In this document: positions 28,242 through 36,290 of the stretch, piece by piece | How the letters are laid out: each line of letters starts with the position of its first letter | Numbering within the stretch: the first letter of the stretch is position 1 | DNA from: Alteromonas indica | GTDB lineage: Bacteria > Pseudomonadota > Gammaproteobacteria > Enterobacterales > Alteromonadaceae | Assembly (NCBI GenBank): GCA_003056425.1 | Contig: PYVY01000020.1 | Coordinates: 1 to 64,000, forward strand | DNA length: 64,000 nucleotides | Direction: 5' to 3' | The notes under the pieces: model-generated | The model's database searches: none | Seen by the model: only the letters and a program-made list of their open reading frames with translations | Told to the model about the DNA's origin: nothing | Program-made: the position numbers and the translations under genes

Positions 28242-29120
28242 TTAACCAAACAAGTTCATCTGACCGTGCTCAAGAACAGGGGCTGGGCTTCTCTCCTTTA
28301 CCATCCGCTCTTTAGCTACTGCCATCTGCACCACATTGGGCGTGGTAACTACTTTCACCTTCTCTTTGTTAAAGTCTTCCCAACACGTTCCGTCACTCTC
28401 ACACGAAACAACTTCCACTTTGATATTAGTGGCTTTAAATGAGTCGTAACAGGTAGTGTCTATGCCAATGTTCATACCCAACTCAATCTGCGTTTCTGAG
28501 GTGAAACGCTCAAGTTGTTTAGAGGATGTTTCTCTAAATTGTCGAACACCGGAATACGCGAAGCTACAGCTTTGCTGAGGGATAATTGCCGCAACAGAGT
28601 TTGCCATTACACATGCAATATCGATTACTTTGTAATGGGCTTCACTACCGGTATAACGAGGCGAACTAAGCTTTTTCAAGCTTGGGACGTTTCCGAAAGG
28701 CGGGTTTGAAATCGCACAATCAAAATAGCCCAATTCCTGTAGGTTTAAATCAGTCAAATCAGCACATATCCAATTGACCTCTGGAAGTAGCTTTTTACCA
28801 ATCTTTACCCATTCAGGATTTTGTTCAATCGCGGTTATTTTCGCATTAGGGCAACGTGTTAACACTGCCCAGGACAAAACACCGATCCCCGCACACAGGT
28901 CTACCACCTTTATTTCCGCATCACACTGGCCCAGCTCTAAAGCGGCATCAAGCGCTAGGTCACTGGGAGTGAAGAACGCACCGGCTCTACTTATGTCAAA
29001 GTCAGCACACTCAAAGTAATTATCAAAGAAGAACTGCTGTTCATCCCAGTTAAGGGTTTCTTTGGCTAATAGTTCAAGTGCAGCTAAGTGACGTTTACGA
29101 TTTTGTTTAGATATTTTCAT
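28242..29120 (-). CDS. N6-adenine-type DNA methyltransferase
   Basis: 292 residues. VVDLCAGIGVLSW (about 72-84) is the AdoMet-binding loop, and AISNPPFGNVPS (about 136-147) holds the NPPF catalytic motif of amino-methyltransferases. AGAFFTPSDLALDAAL precedes them. The C-terminus HGQMNLFG looks like a beta-clamp-binding peptide (QMNLF), which would tie methylation to replication forks; this is inference. The bulged hairpin lies about 65 nt upstream with a pseudoknot-like element between. No restriction partner is adjacent. Confidence 0.8.
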   Translation of the reverse strand: MKISKQNRKRHLAALELLAKETLNWDEQQFFFDNYFECADFDISRAGAFFTPSDLALDAALELGQCDAEIKVVDLCAGIGVLSWAVLTRCPNAKITAIEQNPEWVKIGKKLLPEVNWICADLTDLNLQELGYFDCAISNPPFGNVPSLKKLSSPRYTGSEAHYKVIDIACVMANSVAAIIPQQSCSFAYSGVRQFRETSSKQLERFTSETQIELGMNIGIDTTCYDSFKATNIKVEVVSCESDGTCWEDFNKEKVKVVTTPNVVQMAVAKERMVKERSPAPVLEHGQMNLFG

Positions 29121-29135
29121 AGCTCATTCACTAAA

Positions 29136-29174
29136 GAACAAGCCTTTCCCTACGGAAAAAGCTTGTTCCGTAGG
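29136..29174 (-). promoter_or_regulatory. Crossing inverted repeats (pseudoknot or switch) in methyltransferase leader
   Basis: GAACAAGC (29136-29143) pairs with GCTTGTTC (29161-29168), while CCTACGGAA (29149-29157) pairs with TTCCGTAGG (29166-29174). The pairs cross and share three bases, so they form either a pseudoknot or two exclusive hairpins, 16 nt before the start codon. Confidence 0.75.
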
Positions 29175-29185
29175 CTCCGGTATTT

Positions 29186-29205
29186 GCGATAGCAAAGTGC
29201 TTCGC
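29186..29205 (-). promoter_or_regulatory. Bulged leader hairpin
   Basis: RNA strand: GCGA-AGC-ACUUU-GCU-A-UCGC; about 65 nt from the methyltransferase start, with the crossing repeats in between. Confidence 0.85.
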
Positions 29206-29256
29206 TTGTTTATAATCACTTCCAGTCTACCCTAAGCCAGAAGCTTTTTAGCCAGT

Positions 29257-29287
29257 AAAAAAAAAGGCCGCTTACGCGACCTTTTTA
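29257..29287 (-). terminator. Intrinsic terminator
   Basis: AAAAAGGtCGCgtaaGCGgCCTTTTTTTTT on the minus strand, overlapping the end of the gene at 29272. Confidence 0.8.
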
Positions 29288-30675
29288 GTTTGTGTTTCTA
29301 TAAAGCAATTTTCCATATAATGTCCTAGAGCAAACCCTAGGGAATAAAATACGGGATAAATTACGCCCTGCCCCAACACCTCATGGGCTGTGGTTTGGGC
29401 CAGATTTGCTATCAACTGCTCCGGTACTTTTTTAATTCTACAATGCTCTTGTGCGGTAAAAAGTCTGAACTTTTTATCATCTTCAGGATGCTGCAAGAAC
29501 TGCTCGCAACTACCCCCTTTCGCATACAAACGTCGGATAGTAGTTACTTTTTCTTCATTGCCATCGTAAATATCTCGGCTGTAACCGTTCCCTTTGGCCT
29601 TATCCCGATCCTCTTTTACTAAGAGGTAATCGTAGGTACGCCACCTTTCGCTATCTAACGGCACTTCATCAAGTATTTCTGATACGCACTGTTCTTTTGC
29701 AAAATGGGAGGTTAGCAAACCAAAGTCAAAAGGTTGGTGTTGTTCGCTGGTTTCGGTCACCGCTACAATACACATACGCTTTCGCCCTTCAAGTGAACCA
29801 AACTCGTTACCATCCAGCACTTCGGTATTAACGTTGTATCCCCAATGCCTGAGCATCGCTGATACGACCGAATAGGAAGCTGAATTTATGTACTCTGGGA
29901 CACACTCTAAGATAACCATGTATGGCGCACAGGCATAGACGAATGAAAGCACTGAAACAAAACACGCGCCAGCTGATTCATGATCTTCTGCTTTAGCTAT
30001 TTTGTTTTTGCTACGTCCAGCTTTAGAGGCACCGGTACAAGGAATACCCGCAACTAAAACCTCAACAGGTACAGGCTTTTCAAGATGAACATCTTCTACA
30101 CTTGAATGTATAAGAATGCTGTCTTCCTTAAATACCTCCGGTTGGTTGGCTATAGCTGCATCCAGGTATTTACTCTCCCGCTCAACCACAAACTTAGGGT
30201 AGCTTTCGATACCTGCGGCTTGAAGGCCATCGTGTAGCGCCCTATCTAAAACGCCGCCGCCCAGAAACAAAGAGCCCACTTGTAGAGGCTGTTTATTTTC
30301 GAGTTTAGTGCGTAGTCGATTGGTTCGTTCATGCTTAGACAGCTCTTGTGCGTGGATTTCAACGGTAATATATTGGCTCGATACAACTACTCGAACTTTC
30401 ATACCCAGCGTGAAATTGTCTCCCAACACATCTTCGCGCAACTCAATCAACGGTTTAATTACCGCGTTTCGCGTGCGCTTGCTGACCCGAACTTGTCCTG
30501 CCCCGTTGTCGCTATTCCCTCTGGTTAAAACCAGCTTTACACCGGTTGACGTTTCGGAAACAGAATGACTCAGGATTTGACCAGGTTCTACTGCATGAGC
30601 GAGCTTCGCCCCCTCCATCCAGATATGCTTTCCAGTTTTTCCCTTACCGACAGTAGTATTGATTATTGTTAACAT
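29272..30675 (-). CDS. C5-cytosine DNA methyltransferase
   Basis: 467 residues. An N-terminal part of about 130 residues is unassigned. Then: SLFLGGGVLDRAL (about 135-147, AdoMet loop), VLVAGIPCTGAS with the catalytic Pro-Cys (about 205-216), VILECVPEY in place of ENV (about 250), RKRMCIVAV, and LGQGVIYPV near the end. This is the motif order of Dcm-type enzymes, and related plasmid and ICE enzymes modify DNA to escape restriction. Start 17 nt from the hairpin. No cognate restriction gene is seen. Confidence 0.85.
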   Translation of the reverse strand: MLTIINTTVGKGKTGKHIWMEGAKLAHAVEPGQILSHSVSETSTGVKLVLTRGNSDNGAGQVRVSKRTRNAVIKPLIELREDVLGDNFTLGMKVRVVVSSQYITVEIHAQELSKHERTNRLRTKLENKQPLQVGSLFLGGGVLDRALHDGLQAAGIESYPKFVVERESKYLDAAIANQPEVFKEDSILIHSSVEDVHLEKPVPVEVLVAGIPCTGASKAGRSKNKIAKAEDHESAGACFVSVLSFVYACAPYMVILECVPEYINSASYSVVSAMLRHWGYNVNTEVLDGNEFGSLEGRKRMCIVAVTETSEQHQPFDFGLLTSHFAKEQCVSEILDEVPLDSERWRTYDYLLVKEDRDKAKGNGYSRDIYDGNEEKVTTIRRLYAKGGSCEQFLQHPEDDKKFRLFTAQEHCRIKKVPEQLIANLAQTTAHEVLGQGVIYPVFYSLGFALGHYMENCFIETQTKKVA

Positions 30676-30691
30676 TTTTTTCTCCGTGAAT

Positions 30692-30710
30692 GCGATACCA
30701 GTTGGTTCGC
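30692..30710 (-). promoter_or_regulatory. Bulged leader hairpin
   Basis: RNA strand: GCGA-ACC-AACU-GGU-A-UCGC; TAGTAT -10 box upstream. Confidence 0.85.
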
Positions 30711-30761
30711 TGATGGTTTACAAAGTCCATACTACCAGGTTGGAAAGACAAAATTCAGGCC

Positions 30762-30785
30762 AAAAAAAACCGGCGATGCCGGTTC
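30762..30785 (-). terminator. Intrinsic terminator
   Basis: AACCGGC-atc-GCCGGTTTTTTTT on the minus strand, about 27 nt past the gene at 30812. Confidence 0.85.
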
Positions 30786-30811
30786 TCTATACTATGGAAA
30801 TAACTAAATAT

Positions 30812-31468
30812 TTAACTTTGTTCCTGCCGTTTAAAACAAGCTCCCTTTAGGGTAAAAGGAAACAGGCGATGACCTCTTTTATGTAGATTTTTAGGTATAT
30901 TTGAATAGTGATTGATAACAAATAAAGTGCTATCGGAACTCAAGGCTTGTACTTCTGTATAAAACGAATATATAAATATTTGGTCAGGGTCTATTGTAGC
31001 CATATTCAAGTGTGTAGTTACAGTAACTATATCACTCTGCTTTTCTAGTTTTTTTCTCAGATTAGTAGCTGCATCCAGCCTTTCACTTACAGTCAACATT
31101 GGAAAGAAAAGATTAATAGCCTCTTTAGCTGAAACATTCGACTTATACAAGTTGACCTTATAATCTTTATCATATATATCCTTACCTCTTCCTTCTACTT
31201 CTGAAGTTTCATATCTGCCACTCGATAAAGATAGAATGTAATCAATTTCAGCTTCTGATGCTCCTTTGAAAAGGTCTTCTTTAAATTCCAACGCAAAAGA
31301 CTGTTCAGAATGTTTAGTCAAAGCTAAAAGAGGTTTATTTGGATCTGCCACCCCCCCCGCATCACACCCCAGGCTAGGTTGGTAATAATAGGTATCGGGT
31401 GTAATTGCATGTGCATTAAAAAAGGTAGAAGACAGTAACAGGCCGATGGTGAGGGGCTTTAATTTCAT
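30812..31468 (-). CDS. Exported protein of unknown function
   Basis: 218 residues with signal peptide MKLKPLTIGLLLSSTFFNAHA. The mature part has LGCDAGGVADPNKP near the start, an EAEIDYILSLSSGRY segment, and a late Cys (KGACFKRQ), so one disulfide is possible. No hairpin leader. Periplasmic or secreted by prediction; family not recognised. Confidence 0.6.
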   Translation of the reverse strand: MKLKPLTIGLLLSSTFFNAHAITPDTYYYQPSLGCDAGGVADPNKPLLALTKHSEQSFALEFKEDLFKGASEAEIDYILSLSSGRYETSEVEGRGKDIYDKDYKVNLYKSNVSAKEAINLFFPMLTVSERLDAATNLRKKLEKQSDIVTVTTHLNMATIDPDQIFIYSFYTEVQALSSDSTLFVINHYSNIPKNLHKRGHRLFPFTLKGACFKRQEQS

Positions 31469-31577
31469 AGGGAAACCTTTCTTATTTTATATCAATTATA
31501 TGCTATTGGCCTATACGATAAGGCTTCTGAATACTTCGGACATAATAACATTGTACACTATTATTGTGCAGTATATT

Positions 31578-31603
31578 AAAAAAAAAGACCGCATAGCGGT
31601 CTT
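31578..31603 (-). terminator. Intrinsic terminator
   Basis: AAGACCGC-tat-GCGGTCTTTTTTTTT on the minus strand, after the gene at 31608. Confidence 0.85.
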
Positions 31604-31607
31604 AGTC

Positions 31608-32210
31608 TTAGTTATATGCTGTCCAGCTTCTAGGCTTATAGATTTTCACCCCTGAATATACTTCAGTAGGCTCTTCTAAATGCGCCGTTATAAAGGATTT
31701 AATCTTTACCGTTTTTCCTTCAACTCTACGGGTAAAGGCTTCACCTATTTCTATATCTGGCCGTGGCATTACTTTCCCTACCATAGCGTCAGTAGATATT
31801 GATTCACTACCCACCTCCACTAACTCGACTGATAGTTTTCCTTTTAAGCGGAGAACTTTGTAGTAGTCAATATTGGTCTGTTCGTAACCCCAGGAAGCTA
31901 CTAACAAATCCCCTACTTCAAGCTCTCGAACCTTCCTTTTGTAAGGCACCATTTCCTGCCGCGTACTACTCATCCATTGCATAATTTTGCGATTTCTGAA
32001 TTCTTCGGAGCCAAATGAATGGTGCCAAGCTACTTTTCGTATTGATCTCCCTTTGAACGCGATAGCACACAGTTTACCTGCTTTACTTGTATAGGTATAA
32101 ACAACACAGGTAAGCAGAGGGCATAGCTTTTTCTTCAAATCATCTTTCCCCTGCATCTTACGATCACGGGCGCTATCAACTTTCAAAAAAGCTGGACTTT
32201 TTTTCTTCAT
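31608..32210 (-). CDS. Hypothetical protein, hairpin-led unit
   Basis: 200 residues, basic N-terminus (MKKKSPAFLKVDSARDRK). The core ELEVGDLLVASWGYEQTNIDYYKVLRLKGK (in parts) resembles a phage/plasmid protein family of unknown function that I recall by its W-GYEQTN motif. Start 16 nt from a GCC/GGC-variant hairpin. Confidence 0.65.
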   Translation of the reverse strand: MKKKSPAFLKVDSARDRKMQGKDDLKKKLCPLLTCVVYTYTSKAGKLCAIAFKGRSIRKVAWHHSFGSEEFRNRKIMQWMSSTRQEMVPYKRKVRELEVGDLLVASWGYEQTNIDYYKVLRLKGKLSVELVEVGSESISTDAMVGKVMPRPDIEIGEAFTRRVEGKTVKIKSFITAHLEEPTEVYSGVKIYKPRSWTAYN

Positions 32211-32226
32211 GTATAACTCCTTGGTT

Positions 32227-32245
32227 GCGATGCCATAAGGCTCGC
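32227..32245 (-). promoter_or_regulatory. Bulged leader hairpin, GCC/GGC variant
   Basis: RNA strand: GCGA-GCC-UUAU-GGC-A-UCGC; fully compensated stem change. GATAGT -10 box at 32261-32266. Confidence 0.85.
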
Positions 32246-32294
32246 TTTTGTATTAACTTCACTATCTTAACGGCAAATTTGGGTGAGGAACGGC

Positions 32295-32325
32295 CAAAAA
32301 AAAACCCTTCTCGAAAGAAGGGTTT
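32295..32325 (-). terminator. Intrinsic terminator
   Basis: AACCCTTC-tttcga-GAAGGGTTTTTTTTT on the minus strand. The transcript it ends would come from the 32326-32470 stretch, which holds at most the tiny frame at 32370. Confidence 0.8.
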
Positions 32326-32369
32326 CAGTGTTAAGTATCTTAAGAAAATACCTATAAAGGTACGCGCAT

Positions 32370-32441
32370 TTAAGCGACTAGCATTTTACGGCTGCTTCTA
32401 CCTAGCCCCAAGGCTTTTTGTATCAATACTGAATATAACAT
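32370..32441 (-). CDS. Doubtful 23-residue peptide
   Basis: ATG after TTAGGATTAAT; product MLYSVLIQKALGLGRSSRK and a few more residues. Supported only by a ribosome site, a downstream terminator and an upstream palindrome. It may be a small RNA region instead. Confidence 0.25.
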   Translation of the reverse strand: MLYSVLIQKALGLGRSSRKMLVA

Positions 32442-32475
32442 ATTAATCCTAACAAAAAGTGCCTCACTGATTTTT

Positions 32476-32491
32476 CTTGTACATGTACAAG
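32476..32491. promoter_or_regulatory. 16-bp palindrome, copy 7
   Basis: Exact copy between the terminator-ended stretch at 32326-32470 and the plus-strand promoter at about 32520-32540. Confidence 0.8.
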
Positions 32492-32545
32492 CTGAAATGA
32501 GTTGCAAAAAACTCGCGCGGTTGTACACTATATATAGTATGTTTA

Positions 32546-32602
32546 CGTTTTGAACATTAGCAAGAAATGCTCTAAAGATTGCTTCTTGCCAATGTTCAAA
32601 CG
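32546..32602 (+). promoter_or_regulatory. Long leader hairpin before the gene at 32638
   Basis: CGTTTTGAACATT (32546-32558) pairs with AATGTTCAAACG (32591-32602), continued by GCAAGAA/TTCTTGC. A second small stem GGTTG/CAACC sits at about 32609-32625, next to the ribosome site. A TATATAGTAT -10-like box is just upstream (about 32530). Confidence 0.65.
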
Positions 32603-32637
32603 CTCACAGGTTGTAATTATCAACCACGGAGAAATTT

Positions 32638-32856
32638 ATGAAAATCATTCCTAAGCTATTTATATCTTTACTAATTTTTGCACTTAAGTTTCTAATTGCA
32701 CTAGCGTTCAGACCAAATGATTCAAAATCTGAGTTAAATGAAGAAGGCTCTAGTTTCTTTGATACCGAAGAGTCTTTATTTGTTACTAATACCGATGGCG
32801 ATCTAGTCGAAGCTAATAGAGAGGCGCATGAACTAAATTTCAAACGCCCCTTATGA
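32638..32856 (+). CDS. Small exported or membrane-anchored protein (72 aa)
   Basis: ATG after CGGAGAAATTT. One hydrophobic segment (about residues 5-24), then an acidic tail with SKSELNEEGSSFFDTEESLF. It is the only plus-strand gene between 12.0 kb and the right edge, converging with traG over 18 bp. Its structured leader suggests control at the RNA level. Function unknown. Confidence 0.6.
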   Translation: MKIIPKLFISLLIFALKFLIALAFRPNDSKSELNEEGSSFFDTEESLFVTNTDGDLVEANREAHELNFKRPL

Positions 32857-32874
32857 TGGTTTTATCAACTAACG

Positions 32875-34617
32875 CTATTTCTTATGCGGTAAGCCAAGGC
32901 TATTGGATGGCCCTTTTCCTGTAGCTTTTTTAGCGCCGTTCACTCTATCTTTTACTTCGCCTTGCGCCGCACTGCCTCCCGATTTTCCAGCAGAACCCGA
33001 AGCTGAAACATTGTTTCCGAATGAACTTGCCATAGAACCCATACCAGTTCCAATTCTCATACCAGCAGCAGTAAATACACCGATTAATATAGTGGGGAAA
33101 ACCATAAAGAGAGCATCTGTAAAATACAAACTTAGAATTGAAGTGTTGGGGTTCGATAATAAAGACCAAAGGCCATTCACATTCTCTGTTATTCCCTCCC
33201 CGCCCATAGCATCTTGGGTTCCAGTTAAAGTTTCTTCGATAAAGCTTTGTTGCGCTAGAATAGTAATTTCCCAGAGGAAAGGACAGAAAAGCACAGCAAA
33301 GAAAAAGAACATATATTCTACCGAGAACTTCATTGAAAAATTGGAAATAAGAAGTGCAAGAGGAAAAGGTACAAGCAAACAAAATATTAGGACAGATTTC
33401 GCAAGTGGAGCAGTCACTTGAATGATACTTGCGCCTGCTGAATTTACGAATGTTTCTTTAGCAGCACCATATGTTCCTGCTAACCGCGCCCCCCAAGACC
33501 ACACTTCAGCTGCAACCCCCTCTGTTTCGTCTGCGTAATCTTTGCTTTCAAAGTTCTTGATCATATCTATGTCATAAACGTTGAAAAATGCTTGTCTTAT
33601 TTGCTCATCTAGCTCAATACCTTTGTCTGAAAACCAGCTTGAAATTGAGCGAATGTCGAAATCGTCTTCCGGTTGGTTACTTTGAAGATCATCAATTAAC
33701 CGAGCACGTAATCCTTTGTTTATATCATTTGTTGTAAACGTCCCATTAAAGCCACTACCAAGACCATCCCACAATTCCAAACATGAGGGGTATCCCATTC
33801 TACCCTGCTCGTATTCATCTAGGTTTTCATACCCCGCATAAAGTTCATTGTTAGGACTACTCTGCCAGCCAGGTAATGGAGTTTTTGAATACATTCCTTT
33901 GGATATGTTGCCGTAATACTGATCATTTCTAAATGCAGAATGACCAGGCCAACTTTGGTATTGTCTGGATATGTTGGGATTTTCTATCCAAGGTATATTC
34001 ATATCCCGATTTTGAAGTGCAAGGGAGCGTGCCGGTTGATAGCACTGATACATAAATTCTTTTACCTCTAAAGCAAGATCTGCATTAGAAATATTTTTAG
34101 ATATCATTGCTTGGTTCATACCTACAATATTTATACTACAGGGCAATCTGTTTATCGATTCGACTGTTACACCGTTACCGATATTAATAGTAAAATTCAG
34201 TAGAGCAGGAACCTTCAAATCATAACCAGAAACATCCAAAAGTGTTGACGATGAACTGAACTCAGCCCCATCGACCTCTACTGTGGATCTTTCACCCGTT
34301 ACCGCACACATACGTTCATAGGTAGCTGTGCTTTCTATTGTATAAGGCATAAGCGGTATAAAAAATAATAGCATCACTATCAACATGGAATAACATTTAA
34401 CTTCCATAGTTCGAAGCGTAAAAGCCGTATCCGACATATTCTTTGAAGATTTAAAACCGTCATATAGAGATTCTGTAATTACTATTATGAACGGAAGATA
34501 GATAAGCCCAGTATCCATAAGAACATCAACAATAACGTTGAGTCCCAAAAGACCTACTGAGGTAAAATACAAATCAGCTATGCTAGTGAAGGTCACGCCA
34601 CACCCCCGCCAACTCAA
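32875..34617 (-). CDS. traG: TraG-like conjugal transfer protein (N-terminal family)
   Basis: 580 residues (a GTG at 34596, VTFTSIADLY, may be the true start since 34617 overlaps the gene before). Membrane helices near the N-terminus (GLLGLNVIVDVLMDTGLIYLPFIIVITESL, in parts) and again at about 395-440 and 500-530. The periplasmic part has conserved-looking Cys and aromatic residues. TraG of this class helps mating-pair stabilisation at the cell envelope. Last gene of the transfer operon. Confidence 0.8.
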   Translation of the reverse strand: MSWRGCGVTFTSIADLYFTSVGLLGLNVIVDVLMDTGLIYLPFIIVITESLYDGFKSSKNMSDTAFTLRTMEVKCYSMLIVMLLFFIPLMPYTIESTATYERMCAVTGERSTVEVDGAEFSSSSTLLDVSGYDLKVPALLNFTINIGNGVTVESINRLPCSINIVGMNQAMISKNISNADLALEVKEFMYQCYQPARSLALQNRDMNIPWIENPNISRQYQSWPGHSAFRNDQYYGNISKGMYSKTPLPGWQSSPNNELYAGYENLDEYEQGRMGYPSCLELWDGLGSGFNGTFTTNDINKGLRARLIDDLQSNQPEDDFDIRSISSWFSDKGIELDEQIRQAFFNVYDIDMIKNFESKDYADETEGVAAEVWSWGARLAGTYGAAKETFVNSAGASIIQVTAPLAKSVLIFCLLVPFPLALLISNFSMKFSVEYMFFFFAVLFCPFLWEITILAQQSFIEETLTGTQDAMGGEGITENVNGLWSLLSNPNTSILSLYFTDALFMVFPTILIGVFTAAGMRIGTGMGSMASSFGNNVSASGSAGKSGGSAAQGEVKDRVNGAKKATGKGPSNSLGLPHKK

Positions 34618-34903
34618 CTACGAAGATAACTCCAAAGATTAGCGGCCACTTAGAAACAAGCTCATTTTTCATTTCTGGTTTACCATAGAACTGGCAAAGT
34701 CTTTCACAGCACCATTGCCAGTTTAATATAAGTAAAAGAATAAAAATCCCTTTCATTACCTTGAATATATTAGCTGCCCCTCCCCACACTTCACTAAAAG
34801 ACACTATCATCTTTGGCGGCATTGATATGAACAACAAACCAAAGATCAAAAATGAAAAAATAATGTACATTGGCTTTTTAGCCATTTTAAAAAACCTAAT
34901 CAT
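34583..34903 (-). CDS. Small inner-membrane conjugation protein
   Basis: 106 residues with three likely membrane helices (about 11-27, 45-62, 87-100). Its ATG overlaps the stop of the gene at 34900 (ATGA), and traG follows with overlap, so it is part of the transfer operon. Family not firmly known. Confidence 0.65.
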   Translation of the reverse strand: MIRFFKMAKKPMYIIFSFLIFGLLFISMPPKMIVSFSEVWGGAANIFKVMKGIFILLLILNWQWCCERLCQFYGKPEMKNELVSKWPLIFGVIFVVELAGVWRDLH

Positions 34904-36288
34904 TTAGTAACTCGCTCTAAACTATCCTTTAAAAATTTCATATCCTGCGAGTTATACCCTCTATCATTTTCACCAATGCGATTTCGGGATTCATGGCGCG
35001 AAAGAAGCATTTCTATAGCATCCCCTCTAGCCATCTTCTTCAGCTTGAGTTCTTCAGACAGCATTTTTACTTCATCTGATATCAAATCAATTTTCTTATC
35101 AATAATTTCTACGTTCATAGAGATTGTCTGAAAGTACGGGTCGGAACTACCGACAAGAAGCACCCTGCGACTCGCTAAAAGCTTATCAACAACTCGCATC
35201 AGGCCAACATCTTCACTAATCCGTCGGATAAATAAGCTTTGCGCACTTCTTTCTGCGCGTAACGCTTCAATAACGGTCGTATCTACAAAAACCTCATTGC
35301 TGGACAGCTCTTCAAGATCCCCCTGACTTGGCGAATCGCCAGATTCGACCAGGGAAAGTAAACGGCCATAGATTTCACCGGCCTCCCGTGCAATATCTGA
35401 GTAAACGCCTTGACCTGCCGTTACTTCCATTTGCTCACAGTCTTCACAGGTCGCATATTTAACTGTTCCAATCACATCTGTGATCCAGGTTTCCGCTTCT
35501 TCGGTGTCATCCCACACTTGGGCTACCCAAGGCTTCATGGTTACGCTGTAACTGTCCTCGGAATCGCTTTCTTCATAGTTCAACGCATCATTAAATAATT
35601 TAGCGACCCCAGATTTAACTACATCAGTGACGGGATCACATTTCTCCATACCTTCACCGGCACACTTTCCCTCGCCCCCATGCTTAGTCACACCCAATGC
35701 GCTTTTGTTTTCATTAGCTTCATCTAGCTTTTCTACAACATCGGTATCTTCTTTTGTTTCACTGGTAAACGAAGAAGAAAACTCATACCAAAATGCTTCG
35801 TCCGACATTTCTCCGAAACCGTTCCCCTGCGAAAAACGCTCAGACATTTGTTCACAGCTTTGAATCTTCAGGTTAAACAGGTCTTCACCATTCAAAACGG
35901 TGCTTGATATCAGTTCGTATAGTCCAGGATCTTGACGCTGAAGTATCAACAATGGCAGCTGGGTTACGAAGCCGGTAATAGAGTTCACAACCTGTACCTG
36001 AAGATTCTGAAATTGCCCTTTAACATCGTCCAAAATATTCGAAACAGAAAGTCCGGCATCCCACCCCGTACAAGTTGCACTCACATTCCATTGCACTTTA
36101 GGGAAGTCGATAGATATAGCTTTATTATGTCTATTGGAAAAAGAAACCCCGTTCCCAATTTTGTAGCCAAGGCGAGCGCTATGCCGATCAACCGTAGTTG
36201 TTACTTTGGAAGAAAGGTCTTGAGAATATGCAGCACTAGGTAACATTAAAGCGACCATCAGCACACATTTAGTTTGTGAAAATTTCAT
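34900..36288 (-). CDS. ICE conjugation protein, PFL_4711 family (TIGR03755-like)
   Basis: ATG at 36288 (MKFSQTKCVL) after GGAGTGGTAAAA. 462 residues with signal peptide ending AAYSQ. Periplasmic, Cys-containing (CTGWDAGLSVSN; TCEDCEQ), with NSITGFVTQLPLLILQRQDPGLYELI (in parts) typical of the family, which has a TraH-like place in MPF-G operons. Overlaps both neighbours slightly. Confidence 0.75.
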   Translation of the reverse strand: MKFSQTKCVLMVALMLPSAAYSQDLSSKVTTTVDRHSARLGYKIGNGVSFSNRHNKAISIDFPKVQWNVSATCTGWDAGLSVSNILDDVKGQFQNLQVQVVNSITGFVTQLPLLILQRQDPGLYELISSTVLNGEDLFNLKIQSCEQMSERFSQGNGFGEMSDEAFWYEFSSSFTSETKEDTDVVEKLDEANENKSALGVTKHGGEGKCAGEGMEKCDPVTDVVKSGVAKLFNDALNYEESDSEDSYSVTMKPWVAQVWDDTEEAETWITDVIGTVKYATCEDCEQMEVTAGQGVYSDIAREAGEIYGRLLSLVESGDSPSQGDLEELSSNEVFVDTTVIEALRAERSAQSLFIRRISEDVGLMRVVDKLLASRRVLLVGSSDPYFQTISMNVEIIDKKIDLISDEVKMLSEELKLKKMARGDAIEMLLSRHESRNRIGENDRGYNSQDMKFLKDSLERVTK

Positions 36289-36290
36289 TT

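Noticed and set aside
2538..32245. Bulged hairpins as transcription terminators
   Set aside because: They lie upstream of genes, have no T-run, and each gene has a separate terminator downstream.
2538..32245. Bulged hairpins as DNA operators overlapping the promoter
   Set aside because: They are downstream of the -10 boxes at a steady distance, the stems covary, and the bulge breaks DNA dyad symmetry; RNA action fits better, though DNA binding is not excluded.
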